From Owenia fusiformis (taxonomy: Eukaryota > Annelida > Polychaeta > Sabellida > Oweniidae), in contig CAIIXF020000004.1 in assembly GCA_903813345.2 (NCBI GenBank), positions 10,610,196-10,674,195 of the forward strand: 64,000 nt of DNA. Direction: 5' to 3'. This document shows, piece by piece, positions 33,701 through 40,108 of the stretch. Positions within the stretch are counted from its first letter, which is position 1. Every line of letters begins with the position of its first letter. A program made the translations under genes and the position numbers. The notes below the pieces were generated by a model that ran no database searches, was not told the origin of the DNA, and was given only the letters and a program-made list of their open reading frames with translations.

Positions 33701-36253
33701 CTTTGAATGAGAACAATAAGGATAGCGTTGACTTTTTAAAGCCATTAGCTTTACTCACCAGCATTTCCAATATTCTCTAATGTAGAATTTCGCAATCTGC
33801 TATCTAAACCCCAACTAAATAACTGACTCTCAAGTAGGGCGATGTCTAGTTCAGTATCCTGTGTTGTTATATCGATCGGCGATTGGTTCTGGCCATCGCA
33901 TAATGGATAGTCATCTTTCCAGTTAGAAGGACCTGTTTGAAAATGTATTTGTTTATTTGTTTTCTGTTTATGCCGCCCTTTAAGATTTTGGAAACTGGAA
34001 TTTCAATTTCAGATCTCGAGTGAAAGCCCGTTTGTGTGCCATGAATCTTATAAAAACGCCAAAGAGCATAAATCTTACCCGAAGGTGAACTTGGATCATA
34101 ACTAAAATCTGAAAATGCAAATAATAAACGGTGTAGTAAGTAATTAAAATGAATATCAAGTATTACAGCTAAATGTTCAAAAACAGACTGCTCGGGGCTC
34201 ACACGACTATTCCAAGGGTATTGGACGCATCGAGAGGGAACTTTTCTTAACTCCAGGCCGTCTCGGACCATAGCCTACAAGGAGTAGAGGACCCACTTGA
34301 AGTGGAATAATGTTAAAGCGAGACCGTTTCGGCATTGGGAGCCCATTGCCCATTTCATTGGACTCAAAATTTTGAACCTTTTTTGTGCACTTCACTTCAC
34401 TTTGGAAATACATTTTTATCAAATCAAGTGAAGTACCACGAAAACCATAAAAATACCATTTTTGAATTAGAATTTTGTTGTCAATACTGTCAAATGCCTT
34501 GGAGAAATAAAAAAATACAGACCAATGGCCTTAAGGACTGTCAATAGATGGCGAAAAATTCAGTAGGTTTAATAGCATACTTTAACATGTAAAAAATCCT
34601 CCAAAAATCTCCAAAGATAAATTTTATTGAAAATATCCAAAACTTCTAATTTTGAATCTTAAAACATGTTTGTAAATAATGATGAAGGAAAATATGATAT
34701 TTATTAGATATATCTAAAGAATTTGAAGTTTCAAAACAGGAATATTTACACATTAACCAATGGGCCAGTTGTGGAGAACAACCTAGTAGTTAACTGCCAT
34801 CTATACGAGTTCTGGCTCCCATTGAGTACTCTCCTTGTTCAAAAGATTTCCCTGTTTTTTCGACAAAATTAAGGATAGCCATAAAAGTTGATTTTTTCTC
34901 TAAAACCGAATTGATTGATAATAAAATTTCCATTTTGTCAATAAAAGCAGAGAATCTTTAAAGTTGTTTTAGAAAAAAAACAGGACGATGATAGGACAAG
35001 GATTAGTGAACAATTTCTTTTTTTTTGTAAAAAGGAATGACTTTTGCAACTTTTAGATGATCAGTAAAACACCATTACTAAAAAATAAATTAAAAATATA
35101 CAGAAGGGGTTGTAAAAGTGTGATAGTGGAATAAATAATGACTTGTATATTGGATTGAGTACATTTTCTGAATATAAGGAATGGCATTTTGTCCAACTCC
35201 AATAAAAAACCAAGGTCCCTCGGAGTGATTTATTCCAAAACCAATAGTAACAAATTATATAATTTTTGTCTTGACTCACTTATTCATGTAAGAATGTATT
35301 GTAGAATTGTTTACTGCATTATATATCAATATTAATATCTATGATTTAAATTTAACTTCAAATGCATATCTCACTTATCACCAGTATACATTTTTTATTT
35401 TGAAACACATTTAGGGCAAAACCATTTACACATCTATGACAAATCCAAGATGGCTGTCACAATTTCAGATGCTTGCACATTTGAATAAGTTAAAAATAAT
35501 AAATGGTCCGCAAACAATATTTAGCCAAACTTAAATAGTAGTAGTCAAACCCCAGAGAATCCGGAAATATGTTCTGTTGAAGAACCCCATTTCTTATTAC
35601 TTGGAACTTTTAGTATTGATATTGTTCACTGATTACTGTTTTCCAAAGCAAATCGCCCGTTTTTTTAATCATGGAGGGTTTTAGCAACAGGCGATTCTCA
35701 AGAATTCTTTTCGAAAATGTTCAAAATATATGTTTCTACAGTATATTCATTGACATTAAATACTTATGAGGAACGCAATGATGCCAGACAGAATTAAACA
35801 TACAAAATAAAGGTAGTCAAATGATGTAATCAGATAAGATATATCTTACCTATCTTATCTCACCCCCAAAATGCAATCTGATTTCGGCGTCGTTTTGGTG
35901 CCAAATTTCGGTGCCGTTTCGGCACCATATAATAAAACCTTCATTTTCCTTTTTTCTATGATTTTTACACTGGTTTTCATCACATTTTCTCTTTTTAATC
36001 TTTGACCTTCCTTCTAGTCATGAGAACATCTTCATATTTTGGTGGTGACTCAAAAATTATTTCAATCTAGAGGGTAGTAAATGAGGCCGAATGTCCTTTT
36101 TTAAGAACTATATGATATCCAATTATGGTTTATTGTTATTTGTTCTCCGTGGACATATGCATTTAAAGTCGGACCAGTCAAATAGAAAATGCGAACATAA
36201 CCGTTACCTTGTCCATATGCAAGGAGAGGTAGTAGTAGTAAGATCAACATCAT
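3488..36253 (-). CDS. Secreted carbonic-anhydrase-like / VWA-domain protein (15 exons, 3' end off the window)
   Basis: Joining the 15 exons listed separately gives at least 608 residues: a signal peptide (1-15), an alpha-carbonic-anhydrase domain (about 20-290), a first VWA domain (about 302-485), a Thr/Pro-rich linker (about 488-548) and the first strand of a second VWA domain (from about 550). Junctions have GT/AG borders and matching phases, with one exception at exon 11. The CA domain keeps the QSPIDI and GSFSSPPC landmarks and the cysteine pair typical of secreted alpha-CAs. The three zinc-histidine sites read D, K and Q, so catalysis is not expected. VWA1 has an intact DxSxS MIDAS motif and a later SDG. 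Inference: an extracellular, possibly shell- or skeleton-matrix protein. I know of no named family with this exact layout, so no symbol is given. Introns are long and full of transposons. Confidence 0.85.
4095..4321 (-). CDS. CA-VWA exon 14: VWA1 end and Thr/Pro linker
   Basis: Acceptor aatattctgtccatag, donor GTAAGAAATG, 227 nt, phase 2 to 1. It codes the last VWA helix (INDTDLAEKVSLLI), a Cys (YTPCPY) and then a run of Thr and Pro (TTTPEPTTTPTPTTTTEPL). Such linkers are commonly O-glycosylated spacers between extracellular domains. Confidence 0.88.
4409..4478 (-). CDS. CA-VWA exon 13: VWA1
   Basis: Acceptor gtttcttattctag, donor GTACGT, 70 nt, phase 1 to 2. It codes AIYKSWEIADTGADIYSIKL and then DN, equivalent to the helix-strand pair (A-x-x-x-K-x-x-G-x-x-I-Y-x-I) in the second half of VWA domains. 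Confidence 0.85.
4680..5000. repeat. Dispersed repeat, copy 1 of 3
   Basis: This stretch shares wording with 29820-30410 and 38150-38690, for example aaagtcagattcgaacttct with its variants, and gtgctaaaggggaaggac (compare tgccaaagggaaaggacc). Diverged, no ORF, probably an old transposon family. Confidence 0.6.
5663..5778 (-). CDS. CA-VWA exon 12: VWA1, SDG motif
   Basis: Acceptor attattatttcag, donor GTGAGTATTTT, 116 nt, phase 2 to 1. It codes FFLSRYMRSRYGVRK and then DIVFIVSDGRTFPYGG. A hydrophobic strand ending in (T/S)DG is the VWA beta-4 / second MIDAS-loop signature. Confidence 0.88.
6075..7087. mobile_element. ~1-kb foldback element with ~170-bp terminal inverted repeats
   Basis: Left end ccggtgtaaaagggtaggag from 6077 and right end ctcctacccttttacaccgg ending 7085 are inverted copies. 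The match continues through gttaacaatggggaccataa and its complement, about 170 bp on each side. No transposase is visible. No clear target duplication. It contains a nested segment (6240-6490) related to the hairpin unit at 55.70-55.85 kb and a foldback fragment (6740-6930) related to copies at 25.5 and 36.4 kb. Confidence 0.8.
7130..7860. repeat. AT-rich block with many ACCGAAT / ATTCGGT motifs
   Basis: At least a dozen copies of taccgaat, attcggta, attcgata and tatcgaat occur in both orientations, including the palindromic cluster gcattcggtatttaccgaat near 7565. No ORF of interest. It may be a degraded satellite or a palindromic MITE cluster. Confidence 0.6.
8075..8150 (+). repeat. tRNA-like sequence (SINE head or decayed tRNA)
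   Basis: The stretch tatggtgtaatggatagcac fits a tRNA D-arm/A-box and gggttcgagtc fits a T-arm/B-box at the right spacing (about 35 nt). The anticodon stem and acceptor stem do not pair well, so I do not call a functional tRNA. A tRNA-derived SINE head or decayed tRNA-Gln/Arg-like gene is likely. Confidence 0.45.
9187..9413. repeat. Imperfect ~135-bp direct repeat
   Basis: Two tandem copies share the order ctaatc/caaatc, tgatgtcatttt, tgcgcgcg, gaagt-cacgttca, ttttgtt-aatacg. The first runs 9187-9285 and the second 9324-9413. No gene. The surrounding 8155-9600 stretch otherwise shows nothing I can name. Confidence 0.6.
9602..9749 (-). CDS. CA-VWA exon 11: VWA1 middle, acceptor uncertain
   Basis: The donor is GTAAAT (phase 2). 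The first acceptor, atatttatttag at 9749, is strong, but reading from it in the phase left by exon 10 reaches a TAA just after a TTTTT run. An acceptor 13 nt further in (GATAGAGAG, exon from 9736) gives an open frame: RITTFYARDTTSNAETIRLL and then NDIPIGQTEICETRTSRAL, a good VWA middle. Either the inner acceptor is used or the T-run has gained a base. The domain identity is safe; the exact start is not. Confidence 0.7.
9899..10250 (-). mobile_element. Tc1/mariner-type element remnant with transposase C-terminus
   Basis: A TA at 9897-9898 precedes cagggtggtccaaaaatggg, a typical mariner/IS630-type terminus. The minus strand at 10060-10248 then codes the transposase tail: RIVEKWNSLPQQHINDAF ... 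GGHIECLFI-stop. The W-x-x-(I/L)PQ-x-x-I and C-terminal GGHIE patterns are characteristic. The rest is cut off by the MITE that begins near 10249. Confidence 0.75.
10249..11047. mobile_element. ~800-bp MITE with ~120-bp inverted ends
   Basis: The left arm starts cccgtatacgagggtatatc; the right arm ends gtataccctcgtatacccg at 11047. The match continues about 120 bp (ataaagttctcataatatct and complement). It sits inside the mariner remnant, so it inserted later. The interior is AT-rich and non-coding. Confidence 0.82.
11045..11746 (-). repeat. Degenerate ~50-bp array derived from the exon-10 tail and donor
   Basis: On the plus strand the pattern actcactt-aacagcgtcat-ctac-aa-ttacg recurs at least seven times (near 11047, 11094, 11166, 11486, 11533, 11590, 11645 and 11696), and the real exon end at 11741 has the same layout. 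Read on the minus strand, each copy is an eroded version of the last ~30 nt of exon 10 plus its donor; several keep AAGTGAGT or AAGGTGAGT. Copies are more diverged than those after exon 6, so this array is older. Confidence 0.75.
11747..11882 (-). CDS. CA-VWA exon 10: first VWA domain, MIDAS
   Basis: Acceptor gaatatttcattccag, donor GTAAGTATA, 136 nt, phase 1 to 2. It codes CMNVFWVIDQSCSVFEQMDE and continues to GRNSVVMTLM. The hydrophobic strand followed by D-Q-S-C-S is the VWA beta-1/DxSxS metal-ion-dependent adhesion site; a Cys just before the strand is usual in extracellular VWA domains. The exon tail and donor seed a degenerate repeat array in the following intron. Confidence 0.88.
12061..12131 (+). 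repeat. tRNA-like sequence
   Basis: The stretch gttggtctgttggcagagta fits a tRNA A-box region and gcgggttcgattcctgaagg a B-box/T-arm, with spacing near that of a tRNA. Pairing in the anticodon arm is imperfect. Most likely a SINE head or decayed tRNA. Confidence 0.4.
13124..14582 (+). repeat. Left 1.4-kb inverted arm
   Basis: It begins caggatcttaagaggttctg and ends acgacagaaaggagcaaggt; the reverse complement recurs at 21868-23303 with few differences. It contains two to three internal direct repeats built on tactccattggagtattttt and cggattaatccggattttct (near 13895, 14040 and 14200). It also has two tRNA-like stretches near 14300-14370 and 14475-14540. The 91-codon ORF at 13826 is repeat sequence, not a gene. 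Confidence 0.9.
14832..15110. repeat. ATTGY microsatellite at the end of an otherwise unassigned stretch
   Basis: 15060-15108 carries (attgt/attgc)n, e.g. acattgcattgcattgtatt. Such pentamer tails often mark the 3' end of a SINE or LINE. The stretch 14583-15060 and the following 15110-16540 hold nothing else I can name apart from a short cgttcccaatacgtcctcag motif at 15841, also seen in the element at 20.2-21.0 kb. Confidence 0.5.
16440..16965. repeat. Short hairpin elements, three copies
   Basis: Copy A (16547-16643) is a ~97-bp hairpin: ttaatccggtagccgacagg at the left, ccttccggctaccggattaa at the right. Copies B (16731-16824) and C (from 16916) repeat the left half; B also keeps cttccggattaacc. 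A fragment (gttgcattcgcgaatacaag) is also found at 36330. Just before (16446-16492) are three gggtttcgga-type repeats related to the 45-kb array. Confidence 0.7.
17794..17991. mobile_element. ~200-bp MITE
   Basis: Ends aaaaagaatacagggtacag and its partner ctgtagcctgtattcctttt form ~35-bp inverted repeats, continuing into ttgcaaat/atttgcaa. Non-coding. The surrounding 16966-20085 intron sequence has no other recognisable feature. Confidence 0.7.
20178..20975. mobile_element. ~800-bp element of short-period CGTTC/ACGTCC repeats
   Basis: It is bounded by ctatcacaccaaactagttc and the inverted gaactagtttggtgtgatag. The interior is a near-periodic run (about 11-13 nt) of cgttc, acgtcc and their complements. 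A third copy of the end motif (ttgtttggtgtgatag) lies at 20576-20591, suggesting an internal or nested unit. No coding potential beyond chance. Confidence 0.65.
21868..23303 (-). repeat. Right 1.4-kb inverted arm
   Basis: Reverse-complement partner of 13124-14582. The 84-codon minus-strand ORF at 22348-22602 reproduces the one in the left arm almost exactly, showing very low divergence between the arms. Differences are mostly in the tRNA-like segment (21900-22150), and the left arm carries a short extra segment near 14075. Confidence 0.9.
23783..24451. mobile_element. ~670-bp MITE with ~115-bp inverted ends and TA duplication
   Basis: Left gtaccccacacaagtttttg and right caaaaacttgtgtggggtac are inverted and extend over about 115 bp (to tccaacattgga). 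TA flanks both sides (23781-23782 and 24452-24453), as expected for a Tc1/mariner-mobilised MITE. It lies just downstream of exon 9 in the intron. Confidence 0.85.
24530..24689 (-). CDS. CA-VWA exon 9: end of CA domain and bridge
   Basis: Acceptor gttcggtttag, donor GTAAGAG, 160 nt, phase 0 to 1. It begins FEAFRRLLGSDGNPILDGLS and then RPVQRLNER, the C-terminal alpha-CA block (QLxAFRxL ... RPVQPLNGR). About 20 further residues, rich in Asp, Pro and Arg and ending DDLKE, bridge to the VWA domain. The split codon T+CT joins in frame to exon 10, which supports a true fusion rather than two neighbouring genes. Confidence 0.9.
25096..25192 (-). CDS. CA-VWA exon 8: GSFSSPPC signature
   Basis: Acceptor gttttaattacag, donor GTAATTG, 97 nt, phase 2 to 0. 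It codes YYQYKGSFSSPPCDENVLRI and then VFADKIQMSKAQ. This is the Y-x-GSLTTPPCxExVxWxV block of alpha-CAs. Ser replaces the Thr199 equivalent; the PPC cysteine fits the second half of the secreted-CA disulfide. It is one of the clearest family matches in the gene. Confidence 0.93.
25500..26125. repeat. Foldback element, family also at 6.7 and 36.4 kb
   Basis: The left part (25510-25740: aagtaaattgcgtaatattt ... gaataaaacaaaaagccccc) and the right part (25975-26125: gggcttattttaattatta ... tattatgcaactcacttgct) are diverged inverted copies. The same words recur at 36395-36800 and, in part, at 6740-6930. Non-coding. Confidence 0.65.
26165..27183 (+). mobile_element. Decayed mariner-like element with transposase fragment
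   Basis: TA (26163-26164) precedes gagggtagctcaataaaaat; the right end atttttattgagacactctg ends at 27183 and is followed by TA. The plus strand at 26481-26708 codes a transposase C-terminal stretch: FGNRIIALTILAEWPTRSPD and then LTSCISSCGTKVFKAIPNDP. The W-P-x-R-S-PDL motif is that of mariner/IS630 transposases. The upstream catalytic region is lost or too decayed to read. It lies in the intron between exons 8 and 7 region boundaries, inserted in host intron sequence. Confidence 0.8.
27303..27378 (-). CDS. CA-VWA exon 7
   Basis: Acceptor ttctgttattcag, donor GTAATATT, 76 nt, phase 1 to 2. Joining exon 6 (...NP, G split) gives DVADLPSNANALKLRYIIPS then LRRN and a split Arg. In alpha-CAs this is the L-x-x-LLP segment that precedes Y-x-Y-x-GS. 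The phases lock exactly onto exons 6 and 8. Confidence 0.88.
27460..27558 (-). other. Possible cryptic or alternative exon resembling exon 6
   Basis: After an acceptor-like gatatgcag, an open phase-0 stretch of 32 codons starts LLISNPYENMFPLLDDVFEH and ends NPTRI-stop. Placed after exon 5 it would continue ...IFSVLFS in the same way exon 6 does (a hydrophobic strand, then NP and an amphipathic helix). There is no convincing GT donor before the stop, so it would act as a terminal exon or be a decayed duplicate. It could also be chance. Confidence 0.35.
28440..28898 (-). repeat. 106-bp tandem array copying the exon-6 tail and its 5' splice site
   Basis: The motif ctaacctg, the complement of the exon-6 end plus GTTAG donor, occurs at 28475, 28581, 28687 and 28793, and in the real exon at 28899: an exact 106-bp period. 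Each unit contains about 34 nt of exon-like sequence (NKTLYSI-TNP in frame), the donor, and about 70 bp of intron. Units 1-4 are nearly identical to each other, with a few changes from the true exon tail. A donor in any unit would be reached only after an in-frame TAG directly past the true junction. Confidence 0.92.
28904..28991 (-). CDS. CA-VWA exon 6
   Basis: Acceptor gatttgttttag, donor GTTAGT, 88 nt, phase 0 to 1. It codes VLDVAESGMEKDNPNLQALN followed by KTLYSIPNP, equivalent to the variable helix after GVFL in alpha-CAs (pattern ENPALQKLxDALxSI). The last ~34 nt and the donor are repeated four more times downstream in the intron at 106-bp intervals. Confidence 0.9.
29505..29600 (-). 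CDS. CA-VWA exon 5: CA core with the third zinc ligand lost
   Basis: Acceptor cattttacag, donor GTAAGT, 96 nt, phase 0 to 0. It codes LQIVTWNGLLYDNY and then AVGKPDGIAIFSVLFS. This matches the ELHLVHWN ... AVGKPDGLAVLGVFL block of alpha-CAs. The His119 equivalent (ELH) is Gln in this protein (LELQ across the exon 4/5 join), while the Glu117 equivalent is kept. Confidence 0.92.
29820..30410. repeat. Dispersed repeat, copy 2 of 3
   Basis: It shares caccaactagttgctcacaa with 38160 (caccacctagttgctcacaa), and agtgccaaagggaaaggacc and ttggaaaaagaccctttcga with copies at 4680-5000 and 38150-38690. Non-coding. Confidence 0.6.
30411..33303. other. Intron sequence with small inverted repeats
   Basis: 31681-31744 and 31843-31907 form a ~64-bp inverted repeat (cagaaaatgtgcccaatata and partner tatattgggcacattttctg). 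Small palindromes occur at 30750-30780 and around 32050-32145 (gctacaatgtagc, gctacgttgtagc). No exon is recognised between CA-VWA exons 5 and 4. Confidence 0.55.
33304..33437 (-). CDS. CA-VWA exon 4: CA core with the first two zinc ligands lost
   Basis: Acceptor tttctatattcag, donor GTAAAAT, 134 nt, phase 1 to 0. After INIPRRYHLDF the exon reads VFLVHDAKFNLPAEHIIDG. In active alpha-CAs the equivalent segment is Q-F-H-F-H-W-G ... SEHTVDG. The AEHIIDG half (including the Glu106 equivalent) aligns clearly, but the two histidines of HFHWG fall on D and K; the only nearby His is displaced by one. The exon ends KLE, just before the third ligand. Confidence 0.9.
33759..33932 (-). CDS. CA-VWA exon 3: CA domain start, QSPIDI motif
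   Basis: Acceptor attttcaaacag, donor GTGAGT, 174 nt, phase 1 to 1. It codes a stretch beginning PSNWKDDYPLCDG and continuing QNQSPIDI, the family signature near the N-terminus of alpha-CAs. The Cys in YPLC fits the first half of the conserved secreted-CA disulfide. The exon ends LENIGNA, where active CAs usually have L-x-N-x-G-H; the proton-shuttle His64 equivalent is absent here. Confidence 0.92.
34079..34108 (-). CDS. CA-VWA exon 2 (30-nt micro-exon)
   Basis: Acceptor tttgcattttcag and donor GTAAG bracket 30 nt coding FSYDPSSPS, with split codons at both ends (D before, G after). Phase 1 in and phase 1 out match exons 1 and 3. The residues correspond to the short lead-in (W/F-x-Y ... GP) at the start of alpha-carbonic-anhydrase domains. 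Confidence 0.85.
34207..34875 (-). pseudogene. Decayed LINE reverse-transcriptase fragment
   Basis: Minus-strand reading gives ILNFVEKTGKSFEQGEYS (34800-34870), then KAFDSIDNKILIQKWYFYGF and RGTSLDLIKMYF (34410-34500), the (D)LSKAFDSID block with the following helix of jockey/CR1-type reverse transcriptases. After it an eroded GVPQGSILGPLL-like region is recognisable in IIPLQVGPLLLVGY (34265-34310). Frames shift and stops intervene, and no intact ORF remains. It lies in CA-VWA intron 1. Confidence 0.7.
36208..36253 (-). CDS. CA-VWA exon 1: start codon and signal peptide
   Basis: Two adjacent ATG codons begin MMLILLLLPLLAYGQ, a short hydrophobic leader ending in a plausible signal-peptidase site, then one base before the donor GTAACGG (phase 1). 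A good polypyrimidine-AG (gttcacttttcag) sits just upstream of the ATG on the minus strand, so a 5'-UTR intron and an upstream non-coding exon are likely. The first in-frame ATG was taken as the start. Confidence 0.75.
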
Positions 36254-36394
36254 GTAGGTCCTGAAAAGTGAACATGAAATAATGCTTATAAGCACCGCTA
36301 TAAATGTAAAGGAAACATAGATAGACGTTAGTTGCATTCGCGAATACAAGCTAAGTGACTTGCAAACAACATGACCATGGCTGCGTTTTTGAAC

Positions 36395-36800
36395 TGAATG
36401 TGGTGCTAGTAAATTGCATAATGTTTAATAAGTTTAACCCTAGGTATCACAAAAAAGAACAATAAGCCCCTCTGTGCAAATTACATTTTCACACGTTTTC
36501 AACAAAAACAGTTCATCCAAGTGCACTTACACCGCTAATTACGATGTATCAATTTTGTCGGCTGACCGCATGTGTCAACTGCGCCGGCTCGTTGCTAGTG
36601 CACCACAGGAGTTTGATTGAAATAAACCACGGTGTCTTTCACAAGAATTATGTGAGCGTTAATGTGCTTGGATGTGGTATTTTTTAAAAAACATATGAGC
36701 ATGTAATGAGCACTACAGGGCTTATTGTTCTTTTTAGTGATATCTGGGGAGAACATCAATTACAATATTACGTAATTCACTAGCACCTCGGGCATACGGG
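36395..36800. repeat. Foldback element, third family copy
   Basis: The left arm (gtgctagtaaattgcataat, aagaacaataagcccctctg) and the right arm (cagggcttattgttcttttt, attacgtaattcactagcac) are inverted over about 150 bp. It lies immediately upstream of the CA-VWA start codon region, so it may border or overlap the promoter. Confidence 0.75.
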
Positions 36801-37179
36801 ACAATTTACGATAATTGATATTTTAAAAATCTGTTGTTGTACTAGAGACTGCGACATATATGTTGATTTCATGGACATGCAATGTGTTATTTTTTGTTGA
36901 CCAGACTTTAAGCAATCATTACCACAAGGTACCTGTTTTGAATATTGCTGATCTTTTTAAAAAATATCACTTCAATGATGGATTTTTTGACAATTGAGAA
37001 ATATTTTATTTTTTCGGCAAATATAATCTCGAGTTTCTTAACATAAAATGTATCGATTGCGTTGATATTTTTGAGCAAGTTAATAAAATGTATGTGCTAC
37101 CAACTCTTGAAAGCGGGATGTTTGATATGTCTTGGTCACATAATTAAGTATGTTTTACTATATGTATACGATTTGTCAA

Positions 37180-37530
37180 ATATTTGTATCCTCCAACTCA
37201 TCGGTCATATTAATATACAATATTGATGCATTATATTGGTGAAAGCTATGCCACAAGGTACATTTTGATGACACATCTTCGATTGCAGATAATGGAGATA
37301 TATGATTGGGTGTACGTATTTCTGTCGTGAATTCAAGTTGTCTAGATGAGGCTGTCCAATAATTTGTATCCTCCAAATATTAAAATATCATCTTTGGGAA
37401 AAAAAACTTTTAGATTATTATTTTGAGAAATGAAAGTACTTAATAAAAGTATTTAGATCATCATTATTTAATTTTTGAATTATTTGAATTGTCTTTGTAA
37501 AACTTTATTAAGTATGTGTTGGAGGATACA
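37180..37530. mobile_element. ~350-bp MITE-like unit with TTTGTATCCTCCAAC ends
   Basis: ttgtatcctccaactc near 37184 and gtgttggaggatacaaaatg near 37518 are inverted; a third, direct copy (ttgtatcctccaaatatt) is at 37366. Related words appear at 39550-39590 (attggaggattcatg). Non-coding. Confidence 0.55.
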
Positions 37531-38149
37531 AAATGACTTTAAAATTATTTGAAATATAAACGTTCAATCGAAAGTCAGTTGTATTCATATTTTTATGTTT
37601 ATATTTAAATAACAGCAAAGAATGAGTCATTGCCAAACCAAGAAACATTATATTCCACTCTCAGTTTCACATGTGATCATCTTATAACTTTGTGGGAATA
37701 GCGATGCTTGTAACCTTTACATTTCTATTCAACAAGCTATGCTTTCTTTTTATTTCCATGACCGACACATAACCATACAACTTTGAATGATGTTTCTCAT
37801 TCCCTCATTGCCCACGCTGCATGTTTTTTCATGATATTATATTTTGAATGCCGTTTGTCGTTCCCTATGATGAATGTTGTTTGGCCTTTACCCGAAATGA
37901 AAAATGTTGCTTGCACATCTTAGTCATTGTAAGTGCCAGAATACTTTTATATCGATTCCAATGAAAATGACTGCATCCATTGCAATCTGTAATACTTCAC
38001 ATGCAATATGAGCAAGCCAGCTTTTAGTAAGGGGGGGGGGGTCGAACCCATCCCCCTGCCCACACATAAACATTTTCCACGCTAAAGCAATACCATGTGC
38101 GATCCTGAAAATTCAGAGGGTGGGAGACGAAAACAAGGCATTAACATGA

Positions 38150-38690
38150 CGAAATGTCACCACCTAGTTGCTCACAATATTATTAGTTCAATCTTAAGTC
38201 AGATTTGAATTTCTGAAAAAAGAGATTTTTTGACCCTGACAAGGTCATTGAAGGTGAAATCTAAAATCTAAAATCAGAGTTGAACTTCTGAGAACTTAAA
38301 GATGATTTTGAAAAAAATAATTGATCAATTTGTGGCAAGTTGAAAAAAGAACTTTTTGACCTCGAGAAGGTCAAATATTGTTTTGACCTTGAGAATGTCA
38401 TTGAAGGTCAAATCTATAGTCAGATTTGAAGTTTTGAGAACTTCAAGATGATTTTGAAAAAGGAATTGGTCAATTTGAAACAAGTTGAAAAAATATCTTT
38501 TTGACCCTTTTGGACATTGAGAAGGTCAATGAAGGTCGAATCTCAAATCTAAAGTCAGATTTGAACTTCTGATAACTTGTAGATGATTTGAAAAAAAAGA
38601 ATTGGTCAATTGAAGCAAGTTGAAAAATATCTTTTTGACCTTGAAAAGGTCACCGAATGTCAAATCTTGAAGATCATATAGAAAGAATGC
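38150..38690. repeat. ~120-bp tandem repeat, about four copies
   Basis: Units are built on agtcagatttgaacttctga, gatgattttgaaaaa, ttggtcaattt-aagcaagt and gaccttgagaaggtca. Single-copy relatives occur at 4.7-5.0 and 29.8-30.4 kb. A G11-12 run at 38030-38041 precedes the block. Confidence 0.75.
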
Positions 38691-39220
38691 CGTTCAAGAT
38701 CGCACGAGCATCCAATCCCCCCGCCCCAACATACACAGCCTGGCTAAGGGCCTGAGTAATATAAAGAAGGACTTCAGACAAAAATGTGCGTGCGTGTTAT
38801 TTGGAAAAATAAATTACCCCAGTAACTTAAATTCATGATGGTCATTTCGAAAAAAAGCTCTTTTAGATTAGACGTAATCAAAAGCTACGAAAACAAAATT
38901 TAGTCTCCTGTTTAAAAAGCCCTATTCTTCACTAAATTGGTTAGATTCTAGGTTTGCTCTGTGACATATTTCACCTTCTAACGAGAATGACCAGAATAGT
39001 GGAACCAATTCTAAAAAAATATTAAAAGATACTTCTGGTGGAATGCGCATCGGTTTCTATACGAAAACTAAGACTTTTCTTTATCGTTTAGCTTAGACAC
39101 ATCTTATTTTGCTCGTACAGTACTAGGTTTTAATTTTATTAAGCAAAAGGTAACGGTTAAAAATAGAAAATGGAATTCCATTGCTTCACAAAAAAACGTT
39201 GTAGAAACGAACGTTTGATT

Positions 39221-39254
39221 AATACAATACAATACAATACAATACAATACAATA
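39221..39254 (+). repeat. (AATAC)n microsatellite
   Basis: Seven uninterrupted aatac units end in aatatttcag. Pentamer runs of this kind are often retrotransposon tails. Confidence 0.95.
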
Positions 39255-40108
39255 TTTCAGGATGTCAAAATCCACCTGATTCTAAAAAAGGTCTAAATTC
39301 CATGATGATCACTTAGGCGACAAAAAAGTTTGGACCCGGTCCAATTACTTTCAAAATTAAACTAATTGGAAGACTTAACAAATACAACAAGGCGAAAGGA
39401 ATATATTACATTAAAATACCTTAAAGCATATAAAAGAGTAAAATGAATAAATAGTTTGCTTTCCAATATTATTTATAATGTATAATGTTATAAAGTAGGC
39501 CATGTCATAGTAAAAGGGGTACTCTTGGAATGATTAATGAAGTCTAATATAAATGTATCATCCAAAACAGATGTGTATTGGAGGATTCATGATTATTAGA
39601 CACCCTTTTCTGGAAAAAACAAAATAAATGAAGCCACGAACTTTGTCCTATAGCGAGGGCATCGGAGAAGAACTGTACATGTAAAATTGTATGAACGTAT
39701 CTTGCCCATTTCTTAAGTTATCGCTTTTGACAGAGGGGTCGTTCAAAATAATTTGCGGCTAATAATTTCAAACGATAACGTTGACTTTATTTACATTTTT
39801 ATTTTTACAATGCAATACTAATATCCAAGGAAGCATGTTTATTGTTTGTTTGACAAACACAAATGTGATAAATAATATCTTATTTTAAATTAAACCAGAC
39901 TTTTTGAACGATTAACGAAAATATATTCATTCTTTATTTCTTTGAAAATTGCTCGGTTACGAAATGCCAATATAGTTCCAATGATGCCGCTTACGAATTT
40001 ATAAAATATAATGTGTTTCCTCTGCAATTCGAGCAAAATCAATCGTCATATGAATATTTTAATTTTCGAATTTTGTATTTTTTGAAATATCAATTATCGT
40101 AAATTGGC

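Larger units (their letters stand above)
36803..40108. repeat. Inverted ~25-bp pair 3.3 kb apart
   Basis: caatttacgataattgatat at 36800 and its complement atatcaattatcgtaaattg ending at 40107 face each other. Between them lies AT-rich non-coding sequence that includes the 37.2-kb MITE, the 38.2-kb tandem repeat and the (AATAC)n run. It may be the ends of a composite element, or coincidental copies of one short repeat. Confidence 0.4.

Noticed and set aside
33867-34271. 134-codon minus-strand ORF as a single gene
   Set aside because: It is a read-through of the intron between exons 2 and 3 with part of each exon; the spliced reading is clearly the CA domain.
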